From positions 195,953-259,952 of the forward strand of contig JADJVH010000007.1 of the NCBI GenBank assembly GCA_016716665.1: 64,000 bases of DNA, written 5' to 3'. Both the position numbers and the translations under genes were made by a program. The notes below the pieces were generated by a model. That model searched no databases and had not been told where the DNA came from. It worked only from the letters and a program-made list of their open reading frames with translations. Each line of letters opens with the position of its first letter. Position 1 is the first letter of the stretch. Source of the DNA: Candidatus Opimibacter iunctus. GTDB taxonomy: Bacteria; Bacteroidota; Bacteroidia; Chitinophagales; Saprospiraceae. This document shows, one piece after another, positions 18,809 through 27,159 of the stretch.

Positions 18809-20095
18809 TTAAATTTCGAATTGTAGCCTGAACTGCCAGAAGTCCGTTTTGCCTATAATCTGGTTATAGTCAAGGCTTCCCTTTCCATAAGTAGCTTCCA
18901 ACCTGAAATGCGCATTGGGATACCAACTGAGGTTTGTAGTGAAGCGGTCAAACTTACCTCCCTGGATGAACCCATCTGTCATGTCGGTCTGGGTATATCT
19001 GATACCAAGTTCAATGGCCCCCGGCCCACTGTCCTTGCTAAAGTCAAAATTCTTCTTTGGCAGGAGTTTGCCGAGATTCCCATTGTTCTTGTTGTATTTC
19101 CTGTTTTCGCCCGTGATAAACCAACTACCTCCTATCTGCCAATAGGTGAGTGAAGGATTATCTGCAAGGCTGCTACTGACAAGTGCATTCATATATTCAG
19201 CCATGAGTGTAAAGGGGCCTCTTACACCGATCGCTTCCAGCATCAAGGTATTGGCTCCCGTAGCCGCAATAGCTCCTGTATTGAGATAGAAGGGAGCTGA
19301 ATTCGCTTCCGGCTTGGCCTTGTAGCTCAAGGTGCCTTTGGTGTCGCTTGTGTACCGGTAACCAACACCTACGTGGACAAGATTGCGGTCTGAGGTATAT
19401 ACCGGCAGCGCGGTGACACGTGAAGTAAATTGAGTTCCGTTGTCTTTAAACGTGTTGCCGGTATCCCAGTAGTTATTAAACGCGCCGATGGTGTATGTCA
19501 TGCGTTGCTTCATGATACTGTTGGAATAGCGGATCCCGATATTCCTTTGCCGTACGAATGCAGGCACACCTGTTCCGCGCTCTGTCCATGGTAGTTGCGT
19601 ACCTGGTGCGACATACTCGTGCCCGACACCTTCTTTTTGTTTCCCGATAGTCAACCAACCCGCTTTCTTGCCGAAGGGGATTTCAATATTCCAGTCGATA
19701 AATTCAAAGCTCTTCTTTCCTTCCGGTGCATCGAGGCCATTGAAGTTGGCACTGATCATATACCTCCATGGATTTTCACGGAAGCCCAGGATTTTGCCGG
19801 AGAGGATAAATCGATCTCCGCGGAATTCGGTCGCGGGATCAACCTTGCCGACCTGCGCCAGGCTGTTGTCATCCTGCACCAGGAAAGTCTGGTCAAGCAG
19901 CAGGGCGAAACCAAAGTTCATGGTGAAGAATTTAGTCGGGATCTGGTTCCAGCCTTCTTCCATGATGGGAGGAGCCGCTTTGGGCGATTCATCCCTGCTG
20001 ATCATGGTGGTATCATTGAGTGTGACAAGGGCATTTTGTGCCTTTGAACTCACGATCATGAGGGTTGTAAACAGAATCAGAAAATATTTTTTCAT
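18809..20095 (-). CDS. Outer-membrane porin (OprP/O-like)
   Basis: 428 residues with a signal peptide (MKKYFLILFTTLMIVSSKAQ). The mature protein consists of alternating amphipathic strands and ends in FWQFRLQFEI, an aromatic-ending outer-membrane barrel. The segment EIPFGKKAGWLTIGKQKEGVGHEYV and the late YPNAHFRLEATYGKGSLDY pattern resemble phosphate-selective porins O/P, whose name does not guarantee phosphate specificity. A 10-bp-arm hairpin lies in its leader (20118-20158), and the TGTAG-N8-CTACA dyad lies 239 bp upstream, shared with the sulfatase and two-component genes. Confidence 0.85.
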   Translation of the reverse strand: MKKYFLILFTTLMIVSSKAQNALVTLNDTTMISRDESPKAAPPIMEEGWNQIPTKFFTMNFGFALLLDQTFLVQDDNSLAQVGKVDPATEFRGDRFILSGKILGFRENPWRYMISANFNGLDAPEGKKSFEFIDWNIEIPFGKKAGWLTIGKQKEGVGHEYVAPGTQLPWTERGTGVPAFVRQRNIGIRYSNSIMKQRMTYTIGAFNNYWDTGNTFKDNGTQFTSRVTALPVYTSDRNLVHVGVGYRYTSDTKGTLSYKAKPEANSAPFYLNTGAIAATGANTLMLEAIGVRGPFTLMAEYMNALVSSSLADNPSLTYWQIGGSWFITGENRKYNKNNGNLGKLLPKKNFDFSKDSGPGAIELGIRYTQTDMTDGFIQGGKFDRFTTNLSWYPNAHFRLEATYGKGSLDYNQIIGKTDFWQFRLQFEI

Positions 20096-20117
20096 TAGCA
20101 GGCCTTTGTTTATTTTC

Positions 20118-20158
20118 CTTTTATCTCCATCTGCTTTTTCTTTCAGCAGAGATAAAAG
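20118..20158 (-). promoter_or_regulatory. Leader hairpin of the porin gene
   Basis: Perfect arms CTTTTATCTC (20118-20127) and GAGATAAAAG (20149-20158), with a second inner stem CTGCT/AGCAG. It lies 23-63 bp before the porin start codon, so it would be in the untranslated leader. It may affect RNA stability or expression. Confidence 0.5.
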
Positions 20159-20333
20159 TGGGTTCGAATTTTATAGATTATTATTTGCCAATCTGAGACA
20201 TCATATAACATGGGTTTTTATGAGCGGTAGCAACAGGAGAGGCATAAACGTACAGGGTGATTGGATTGCTTCTTACTCATGTTCTTTGGGGTTGAGTACA
20301 CAATATAAAGGTCAACAGAATCAACTATCTATA

Positions 20334-20355
20334 GGTGTAGAATTGGTTCTACACC
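20334..20355. promoter_or_regulatory. Dyad operator, site 1 (porin)
   Basis: Perfect inverted repeat GGTGTAGAA / TTCTACACC with a 4-bp centre. It contains the motif GTGTAG-N8-CTACAC also found at 23210, 27063 and 29796, always upstream of a minus-strand transcription unit. It is probably a regulator site for the porin gene. Confidence 0.6.
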
Positions 20356-20390
20356 GCCCCTGAATGGTGGGTAAAGAATGGGTAAATAAA

Positions 20391-20424
20391 TAAAAAAGCC
20401 CCATGATCCTATGGGGCTTTTTTA
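20391..20424 (-). terminator. Rho-independent terminator of the amidohydrolase operon
   Basis: Arms AAAAAAGCCCCAT and ATGGGGCTTTTTT with loop GATCCT; it is 22 bp after the amidohydrolase stop on the minus strand. Confidence 0.9.
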
Positions 20425-20445
20425 ATGCATATCGGACTATCCGGA

Positions 20446-22173
20446 TCATTTCTTATATACCGTCTTTCCCTCCTTGATCGTTTCGGTCACCATGATGTCT
20501 TTGATCTTCATGGGTTCGACTTTCAATGGATTTTGGTCCAGGATGACTAGATCGGCTAGCTTGTCGACAGTGAGCGTACCCTTTATTTTATCATCAAAAA
20601 CCTGGTATGCAGCATTTATGGTCAACGCCTTCAATGCCTGGTAAGGTGTGGCCCTTTCGTTAGGTCCGATGATATTGCCTGAACGGGATTGACGGTTGAC
20701 GGCTGTCCAGACAGTAAAGATCTGGTTGATAGGTGTGATGATGTTGTCAGTATGATTGGAGTAGACGATACCCAGGCTATCGGCGGTATGAACAGGGCTG
20801 AGGAAAAAAGCTCTCTCCTGGCCCAGATTTTCCACATGCACATCCCCCCAGAAATATGCATGATTGGTAAAGAAGGATGGCGTGATATTGTATGCCTTGT
20901 ATTTGACCAATTGATCTTTTCTTACAAAATTGGAATGGATCACAACCGTTCGCCTATCTGCATCGAGTGGTTGGTCATTTGTCTTACAAGCATGCTCATG
21001 CGCAGCCAATAGCATGTCCATAGTGGCATCTCCGTTACAGTGTACAAAGAGTTGTTGCTTGTTTTTATATGCCACATCAAATAGTGTATTTAATTGTTCC
21101 TGTGTAACATTAGGGAAGCCTTTACAGTCATGGCTGCAACCCGGAACCGGAGTCAAAAAGGCCTGGGTGAAGAATGCTGTCTTTCCCTGTGGGGATCCAT
21201 CTGCCACTATTTTGGTGCCGGCAAATTTCAGGTGATTCGAATATTTGCCATAGCGCATTGTGGTGTCCGCCAGGTTCTTTTCAAGATCGAGGAAGCTACT
21301 CAGGGAGACCACATCAATAAATAGCTTGTTATCCGCAGCGGATGTTTTCAGGAAGGAAACGGTCTGCGCATCAGAAAATCCCTCTTGTGCAGTCGTAACA
21401 CCAACGGAAGCATAGTTCATCAGTGCTTTATTCAACAAGGCAGCCTGCTGGGTTGAAAATGTTTTGTTGATGATATCCACAAAATGATGGATGGCCATTT
21501 CCTGCAACACACCATTGGGTTCAGTTGATCCCGGCATACGCAGGATCAATCCACCATCAGGGTCTTTGGTGTTCTTATCGATGTGGCCGTCTTTCAATGC
21601 CAGTGAATTGGCCACGCCCAGGTGACCTGATACATGCCTGATGAAAACAGGGTTGTTTGGAAATGCTTTATCCAACTCGACCTTGGTAGGCGGAGTTTTT
21701 TCGTTGAGTTGCGTGTCATCATATCCCCAGCCAAAGATCCATTCACCATCCTTTATATTATTTTCAGCCTTGCATTTTTGCAGCTCAGTGATGATGTCAT
21801 TGATGCTGGAGCAATTGCCCACTGGAGGGGAAGAGATATTCCCCTGACCTGCGGCGTTGATGGCATCAGCCAGGTGTCCATGGCTATCGACAAAGCCGGG
21901 TAAAAGTGTCTTACCCTGCAGGTCATTCATGACCGTGCTGTCGCCTTTCAACTTTTCAGCATCAGCTTTGGTACCTACAAATACGATCTTGCCATCACTG
22001 ATAGCAATGGCTTCTGCATAGGTTGGGCTATTGCCTTCCATGGTGATGATGTCACCACCATAGTAGATCGCATCGGCCGTGTTGTCACGGGTGGCCTGCG
22101 TAGATGGGGCATTACATGAAAGGAATGCGTAGAAGGAAATCAGTACAAGTGGTAGTGTAAAAACGTTCTTCAT
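20446..22173 (-). CDS. Amidohydrolase (YtcJ/amidohydrolase-3 type), lipoprotein
   Basis: 575 residues. The N-terminus MKNVFTLPLVLISFYAFLSC is a lipoprotein signal, so this is a membrane-anchored form of the family. The metal-dependent amidohydrolase layout is complete: small beta domain AIYYGGDIITM, GKTLLPGFVDSHGHL with the HxH ligands, IVADGSPQGKTAFF, LFVHCNGDATMDMLL, VVIHSNFVRKD, and the C-terminal LADLVILDQNPLKV. It hydrolyses an amide or related bond; the substrate is unknown. It lies 29 bp downstream of the beta-barrel gene, so both are probably transcribed from the dyad-controlled promoter near 23210. Confidence 0.93.
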   Translation of the reverse strand: MKNVFTLPLVLISFYAFLSCNAPSTQATRDNTADAIYYGGDIITMEGNSPTYAEAIAISDGKIVFVGTKADAEKLKGDSTVMNDLQGKTLLPGFVDSHGHLADAINAAGQGNISSPPVGNCSSINDIITELQKCKAENNIKDGEWIFGWGYDDTQLNEKTPPTKVELDKAFPNNPVFIRHVSGHLGVANSLALKDGHIDKNTKDPDGGLILRMPGSTEPNGVLQEMAIHHFVDIINKTFSTQQAALLNKALMNYASVGVTTAQEGFSDAQTVSFLKTSAADNKLFIDVVSLSSFLDLEKNLADTTMRYGKYSNHLKFAGTKIVADGSPQGKTAFFTQAFLTPVPGCSHDCKGFPNVTQEQLNTLFDVAYKNKQQLFVHCNGDATMDMLLAAHEHACKTNDQPLDADRRTVVIHSNFVRKDQLVKYKAYNITPSFFTNHAYFWGDVHVENLGQERAFFLSPVHTADSLGIVYSNHTDNIITPINQIFTVWTAVNRQSRSGNIIGPNERATPYQALKALTINAAYQVFDDKIKGTLTVDKLADLVILDQNPLKVEPMKIKDIMVTETIKEGKTVYKK

Positions 22174-22202
22174 GATTATAGTGGGTTTGTGATTGCTGTT
22201 TG

Positions 22203-23015
22203 TTATTTAGGAAATACCATGGTGATGGCAGCACGTATTCCATATGCCGCATGATTGTCTGGTGCGAAATGAAAGCGTGGCCCAATAGCTAAGCTTACTG
22301 TTTGGCTTCCAAACTTAGTCACTCCACTGAAGATGGGTTGCACGATGAAAACACTTAGATCATTCTCCCAGTCTTTGGTGTATTCAGCATTCAACGTGAG
22401 GCCAGCTCCGCTTTTCCAATTGTAAGCTGCAAATGGATTGATGAATGTTGCGCTGATATCTTTTCTCGTCACATTGCCAGCGATTGAAATAATGTGGTTT
22501 GCCAGGGCACCAAAGGTCCATGGCCCCGATTGTTTTAAGGCCACGACTGATGGTCCGATACCAAATTTTCCTCCACCTAATAAATCATCTGTAGCCGTAG
22601 GAACGAGGAATACAGGACCTATCCCCCAGGTCACGCTACTCTGTGAAGGACCTACAAAACCGGTAATCACGGCATCCCCTAGTCCTCCTTGACTTGTGTT
22701 TTCTCCTGTGATATCAAATTGTGATACAATAGGCAATATCCATCGGGTGATCAGATTGATTTTGGGAGTTAATGTGATAGGGATGACCGGCTGGACGTTG
22801 ACCACTAGTTTAGAACCATTGAATGCTCCTATCCCTACATCCCAATTGCTTTGGACAGGTACACTGATGAGGTTGGCAATGGGGTTGGCGAGTTTCTTGG
22901 CCAGCTCTTCGGCGGTGGCAGTTGGTGGAGATGTTGCTTCCTGGGCTGACAAGTTGTGAAGGCTGCCCCAAAAGGAAACGATCAGCAGTGCTGGAAAAAA
23001 GGTGGTGATTTTCAT
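22203..23015 (-). CDS. Outer-membrane beta-barrel protein, transporter-like (often labelled neuromedin U)
   Basis: 270 residues with signal peptide (MKITTFFPALLIVSFWGSLHNLSAQ). The mature start LAKKLANPIANLISVPVQSNWDVGIG, NVQPVIPITLTPKINLITRWILPIVSQ and a strand-rich remainder ending in RAAITMVFPK are characteristic of a barrel family that databases have mislabelled neuromedin U. It is probably an outer-membrane channel. It leads an operon with the lipoprotein amidohydrolase, which suggests uptake or release of that enzyme's substrate. The dyad at 23210-23229 lies 195 bp upstream. Confidence 0.8.
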   Translation of the reverse strand: MKITTFFPALLIVSFWGSLHNLSAQEATSPPTATAEELAKKLANPIANLISVPVQSNWDVGIGAFNGSKLVVNVQPVIPITLTPKINLITRWILPIVSQFDITGENTSQGGLGDAVITGFVGPSQSSVTWGIGPVFLVPTATDDLLGGGKFGIGPSVVALKQSGPWTFGALANHIISIAGNVTRKDISATFINPFAAYNWKSGAGLTLNAEYTKDWENDLSVFIVQPIFSGVTKFGSQTVSLAIGPRFHFAPDNHAAYGIRAAITMVFPK

Positions 23016-23209
23016 ATTTTGGTTTTACGGTGTGGAGAAATTACAGTGGCTAATTAATGCTAAGCGCTGGTAGTAAAGGATTATAACTGCTCCTGAAGAA
23101 AAAAGTTGTTGATGTCGTATCATGTAATAAAAAGATACGCAACTTCTATGGCATCCAGGCATTGAAATTTAATACCGATCTAAATATCAGGGGAAAAGAA
23201 AACCCGTCC

Positions 23210-23229
23210 GTGTAGAATTAGAGCTACAC
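23210..23229. promoter_or_regulatory. Dyad operator, site 2 (beta-barrel/amidohydrolase operon)
   Basis: Arms GTGTAG and CTACAC separated by 8 bp (AATTAGAG). Site 1 has AATTGGTT in the same place, so even the spacer is partly conserved. It overlaps the stop codon of the sensor kinase gene. Confidence 0.6.
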
Positions 23230-26200
23230 AGAAAGGGGCAAATCAATAGATAGGAATATCCTCACCCGTGTGCCACCACCTTCAGGGCTATCAATCTCCC
23301 AGCGTCCGCGCAGTATCCGCATCAGGTCAGCTACTAAGGTGAGCCCGATACCATTGCCGGCAGTGACATCCTCCAATGTAGTATCTCCTTGCGTAGCAGT
23401 TCCCTTACGGATGGCCTCGAGTTGTGCATGGGTCATGCCCCGACCGGTATCACTTACTTCAAGGATATACCATTTTTGTTCGGAGCCTGAGCGCACCGTG
23501 ATGCGGCCATGCTGTGTGTATTTGATCGCATTGGAGAGAAGGTTGTGGAGTACGATAGACAAGACATTAGGGTCTGCCTGGATCACATCATCCTCAGGTA
23601 CTTCATTGATCAGTTCATTGTCCTGAAACCTGCTCATCTCCTTAAAGTCCTCCATGAGTTGCTCCACTATGGCAAAGGGAGAGCAGTTGATCGAGACAGT
23701 CTTGAATTTTTCCTGTTGGTAAGAAACCCAATGTAACAGGTTTTGGGTGCTGTGAAAAAGTTTGTGCACAGCATTTTGGACATCCGTCAATGCTCTTTTG
23801 GCCATACCCGGATCCTCCGGTTTCTCTTCGGCTCCCAGTCTTGCAATCTGGCCAATAAACCTGAGTGGAGTGAGAATGTCATGCGTGATGATCGAAATCA
23901 AGCGGTCTCTTATCCGGATATTTCTCCGGAGATTGAGTTCTGAAGCTGCAAGTTTTTCAAGGTTATCTTCAAGCTGAATATTGGAGCTCAATAATTTGGC
24001 GGTTTGCTCATCTACCTTTTTCTGCAGTTCAATATTGCGCATTCGAATAGATCGGGCATATAGGACCGACGTCAACCAAATCACCATCAGGAATCCGAGG
24101 ATGTAGAGCAGGTATGCCCACGTCTCCATATACCAGGGCTTGAGGACAGTAAAGTTCAGCCGTGAATAGATAAAGTCCTGAGGTCCGAAACCAACGCGGC
24201 GCTTGAGCACAAAGGTATATTCGCCGGGTTTGAGATGGCCAATGGTGTAAGCGGATTGGTTGATGTCACAGAGCCGGAATTGGGTATGGAACCCTTCCAG
24301 CATGTAATAGACGTATTCATTGGCCGGACTGTTCCACCATGCACCGGCAAAATATATTTTAATGTTGGTATGACTTGAGGGAATAGATAGCGTTTGGCCA
24401 GGTGTAAATTTTGCTCCGTCTACAACGATCGATTCGAAAATCATCGAGTCCGCAGAAAAATAATGTGGGGTTTTTTCCGGGTTGAACATCACCAATCCCT
24501 CAATGGTCGGAAGAGAGAGGCGCCCGTCCGGAAGCCAAAGGTAGGAAGGCGAACATCCGCCATTGAACTCGGTATTGCGGATACCATCCTCTTCGCGGTA
24601 TGCATAGTAGTCCAGGAGTAGGGTAGTGTCTTGCAGGTACATATCGATAGCATCAAGATGTGTTCTGTACAGGCCACTGTTAGTCGAGATCCAGAGGTAT
24701 CCATTGGTATCTGATACAAAAGCATGCGTGGTGGCCAACTCATTGTTGCGTCCTGTTGGCATCCGGAAAAAGTGCCCTTGATGATAGACGAAGAAGCCAC
24801 TCCCATAGGTTCCAATAAAGACGTTTCCCCTTATTGAAGCTAATGCCCTGGAGTCAGCATTGTCGAAGAGTGGAAATGAATCTATAGTTTGCGTCCTTGC
24901 ATCCATTCGATATAGCTGTAGGTATGTGCCAAACCACAGGTTGCCGGCAGTGTCCTGTGTGATGCATTTTATACTGTATTTATCTTTATTGAAGGGAATC
25001 TTATATACCCATTGGAGAGAGTCGTTACGTAAGTACCCGAGTCCCCTGGTGGTCCCAAACCATACGGTGCTGTCAATCAAGGCGTATGATTGAGTTGAAA
25101 AGGCATCATCAGCTTTGATCAAATGAGTTTGCCTGGTCAGAAGGTCATACCTTATATTATATTTTCCTGAGGTATAGTAGATATTATTTTTTGTATCCCT
25201 GCATAGTGCGAAAGGGCTAAAATTGAAAGGGAAGTATCCTGATGATTTAGTGTTGGCTATATCAAAGATCATTCCGTTACTACATAGCAGGGAAAAGGAG
25301 TCGAGCATGCATTGTGCATAGTAGCTGTTGCCCTCCTCTGTTTTTTGATCTTCCTGCAGGAAAGTGTTGAAGTTTTTTTTGTGATAGACAAATATGCCTC
25401 GTGAGTTTGTCCCAAGGACCAGTAAATCATCTGCTTTCCGATAGGCGATTGCGCGGATCGTACAATGCTCAGGAAGCCTGTCCAGTATAGTCCGGAAGAT
25501 ATATTTCCGGCGATCGCCTGTAGGCAGGAGCTTATATAACTTTTTCCCATCGGTCATAAAGACATCTTCAAATGGATATTGACTAAAGACTCGCGTGTTA
25601 TTTGAAGGTGCTTGCCAGGGCTGGCCATTTTCATCCTGAAGCGTACATTTTTCAAATGCTCCATTGGATGATTGCAGGATATAAAGTTGGTTGGTGGAAT
25701 CCAGTTTGAGGAGGTCATCATGGAGTAACACGACCAGGTCTCTTGGTAATCTTTTTTGTTGGATGATCTGTAATGTTTTTAGTTGATTGTCGGCCAGCAC
25801 GATTCTGTCGCTCACCATAAATACCTTGTGGTTAGTCGCAGGCAGGATATTGAATGACATCTGGCCTGTCAGTCTTGCCCGTTTATTTTCAGCTTGGTAG
25901 AAACTATCTTGGATGAGAAACCGGGCATCAGGCGGGCTACCGTTGATCCGGGTGATATCCGGATTTTTTATGTCAGGTTGCTGTATAGTGGTAAAGTGAT
26001 CATTAGACAGGAGGTACATTCCATTGAGCAGGTCAATAAACAATATGCTCGTGTCGCTGATGGCCATAGCATGGGAGAATCGTTGATTTTTTAACGGGGC
26101 ATGGTCTTCAGTATTCATGACCCTGAAGTTTTCCCCGTCAAATCTGGCGATACCGCCCTCTGTGGCCATCCAAAGGAAGCCATGTTTGTCAAAAACAAGT

Positions 26201-26349
26201 CCCCGCACTGAGTTTTGGGGCATGCCTTGCTTATTCGTGTAATTGTTGATATGATAAGACTCCTGCCCCGGCAGGATGACCGTAGTGAAACAGGCAAAGG
26301 CGAATACCAGGAGTATCCGGAGCGTATTATGGGGCGACGAAGGGGCCAT
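23224..26349 (-). CDS. Propeller/Y_Y_Y sensor histidine kinase
   Basis: 1041 residues, intact. Signal segment (about 10-28); periplasmic propeller repeats (NSVRGLVFDKHGFLWMATEGGIARFDG, NLWFGTYLQLYRMD; about 35-620); Y_Y_Y domain (about 655-725, YMLEGFHTQF and LKPGEYTFVLKRR); one transmembrane helix (about 735-757); coiled linker; HisKA with phospho-acceptor H in ISIITHDILTPLRF; HATPase_c with N-box VLHNLLSNAIKYTQ and G-boxes VSDTGRGMT and GNGIGLTLV. It would sense a periplasmic ligand, probably a carbohydrate-like one, and phosphorylate the NarL-type regulator encoded immediately upstream (2-bp gap). Confidence 0.95.
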   Translation of the reverse strand: MAPSSPHNTLRILLVFAFACFTTVILPGQESYHINNYTNKQGMPQNSVRGLVFDKHGFLWMATEGGIARFDGENFRVMNTEDHAPLKNQRFSHAMAISDTSILFIDLLNGMYLLSNDHFTTIQQPDIKNPDITRINGSPPDARFLIQDSFYQAENKRARLTGQMSFNILPATNHKVFMVSDRIVLADNQLKTLQIIQQKRLPRDLVVLLHDDLLKLDSTNQLYILQSSNGAFEKCTLQDENGQPWQAPSNNTRVFSQYPFEDVFMTDGKKLYKLLPTGDRRKYIFRTILDRLPEHCTIRAIAYRKADDLLVLGTNSRGIFVYHKKNFNTFLQEDQKTEEGNSYYAQCMLDSFSLLCSNGMIFDIANTKSSGYFPFNFSPFALCRDTKNNIYYTSGKYNIRYDLLTRQTHLIKADDAFSTQSYALIDSTVWFGTTRGLGYLRNDSLQWVYKIPFNKDKYSIKCITQDTAGNLWFGTYLQLYRMDARTQTIDSFPLFDNADSRALASIRGNVFIGTYGSGFFVYHQGHFFRMPTGRNNELATTHAFVSDTNGYLWISTNSGLYRTHLDAIDMYLQDTTLLLDYYAYREEDGIRNTEFNGGCSPSYLWLPDGRLSLPTIEGLVMFNPEKTPHYFSADSMIFESIVVDGAKFTPGQTLSIPSSHTNIKIYFAGAWWNSPANEYVYYMLEGFHTQFRLCDINQSAYTIGHLKPGEYTFVLKRRVGFGPQDFIYSRLNFTVLKPWYMETWAYLLYILGFLMVIWLTSVLYARSIRMRNIELQKKVDEQTAKLLSSNIQLEDNLEKLAASELNLRRNIRIRDRLISIITHDILTPLRFIGQIARLGAEEKPEDPGMAKRALTDVQNAVHKLFHSTQNLLHWVSYQQEKFKTVSINCSPFAIVEQLMEDFKEMSRFQDNELINEVPEDDVIQADPNVLSIVLHNLLSNAIKYTQHGRITVRSGSEQKWYILEVSDTGRGMTHAQLEAIRKGTATQGDTTLEDVTAGNGIGLTLVADLMRILRGRWEIDSPEGGGTRVRIFLSIDLPLSV

Positions 26350-26351
26350 GA

Positions 26352-27050
26352 TCAGGCAAGATGGTAAACATCTGCCAAACGTTGCATATCTGCCAGGTTA
26401 TTTACCTTCAGTTTTTCGAAAATACGCACCTTGTAGGTAGCTACAGTGCTCATTTTTAAATCCAGGCGATTGGATATTTCCTTGACCCGCAAACCTTGCA
26501 ATAAATAGCGGAGGACCATCAATTCACGCTCAGAAAGTGCCTCGAAAGGGTTGGCCGAAGGCACATTACGGCCTTGTTCTTGTTCCAGTGATTGCCTCAG
26601 TTCTTCACTTACGTAGGGCTGTCCATGGAGGAAGAGGTTGAGCGCCCGGATCAGGGTCTCTTCTTCCTCTTGCTTGCTGATAAATCCCAACGCCCCCATC
26701 TGAAGTATCCGCTTCCCATAGATCGACTCAGGACTCATGGTGTATACCAGGATCAGCAGATCGGGGTTTTGTTCAAGGATCCTGGGGATCTGATCCATAC
26801 TGTTGCAATCACCCAGCTGCATATCCAGGATCAGGTGAGTGTACTGGTTAGAGGAAAGCTTGGTCAGCAGGGTAGAGCAGGCATCCGCTTCGTCCGTTTC
26901 GACATCAGTGAAATGCCTGGCCAGCAGGTATTTCATACCGGTGCGGATCACGGCGTGGTCGTCGGCTATGAGGATGCAAGGAGAAGGCATTTGCTGACTG
27001 GATGGATTAGGCACTGTACTAGACAAATGTAGGTATCCCTTTTTCTTCAT
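26352..27050 (-). CDS. NarL/FixJ-family response regulator
   Basis: 232 residues, or 212 if translation starts at ATG 26990 (MPSPCILIADDH), which is the more usual start for this family. Receiver domain with D30/D31 and phospho-acceptor D76 (LILDMQLGD); LuxR-type helix-turn-helix at the C-terminus (LSERELMVLRYLLQGLRVKEISNRLDL...VATYKVRIFEKL). It is co-transcribed with the propeller sensor kinase. NarL-type regulators bind dyads as dimers, so it is the natural candidate to bind the TGTAG-N8-CTACA sites, one of which lies just upstream of its own gene (autoregulation, inferred). Confidence 0.95.
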   Translation of the reverse strand: MKKKGYLHLSSTVPNPSSQQMPSPCILIADDHAVIRTGMKYLLARHFTDVETDEADACSTLLTKLSSNQYTHLILDMQLGDCNSMDQIPRILEQNPDLLILVYTMSPESIYGKRILQMGALGFISKQEEEETLIRALNLFLHGQPYVSEELRQSLEQEQGRNVPSANPFEALSERELMVLRYLLQGLRVKEISNRLDLKMSTVATYKVRIFEKLKVNNLADMQRLADVYHLA

Positions 27051-27062
27051 AGGTCATTTGGG

Positions 27063-27082
27063 TTGTAGAATGGCTACTACAA
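27063..27082. promoter_or_regulatory. Dyad operator, site 3 (two-component operon)
   Basis: Arms TTGTAG and CTACAA separated by 8 bp (AATGGCTA). Same architecture as sites 1, 2 and 4. It lies 13 bp before the upstream ATG of the response regulator, or 73 bp before the alternative start. Confidence 0.6.
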
Positions 27083-27100
27083 GGTAAGGGTATAAATCAC

Positions 27101-27133
27101 AAAAAAAAAAGGCCACCCGATCACGAGCAGCCT
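27101..27133 (-). terminator. Probable terminator of the first arylsulfatase gene
   Basis: On the minus strand AGGCTGCTC and GGGTGGCCT pair with G-T wobbles around a 6-base loop and are followed by ten T residues. Confidence 0.65.
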
Positions 27134-27159
27134 CTTTTATATTTTAAAGGAAATTTAAT

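Noticed and set aside
20160..20180. GGTTCGAATTTT resembling a tRNA T-arm
   Set aside because: No acceptor, D or anticodon stems can be folded around it.
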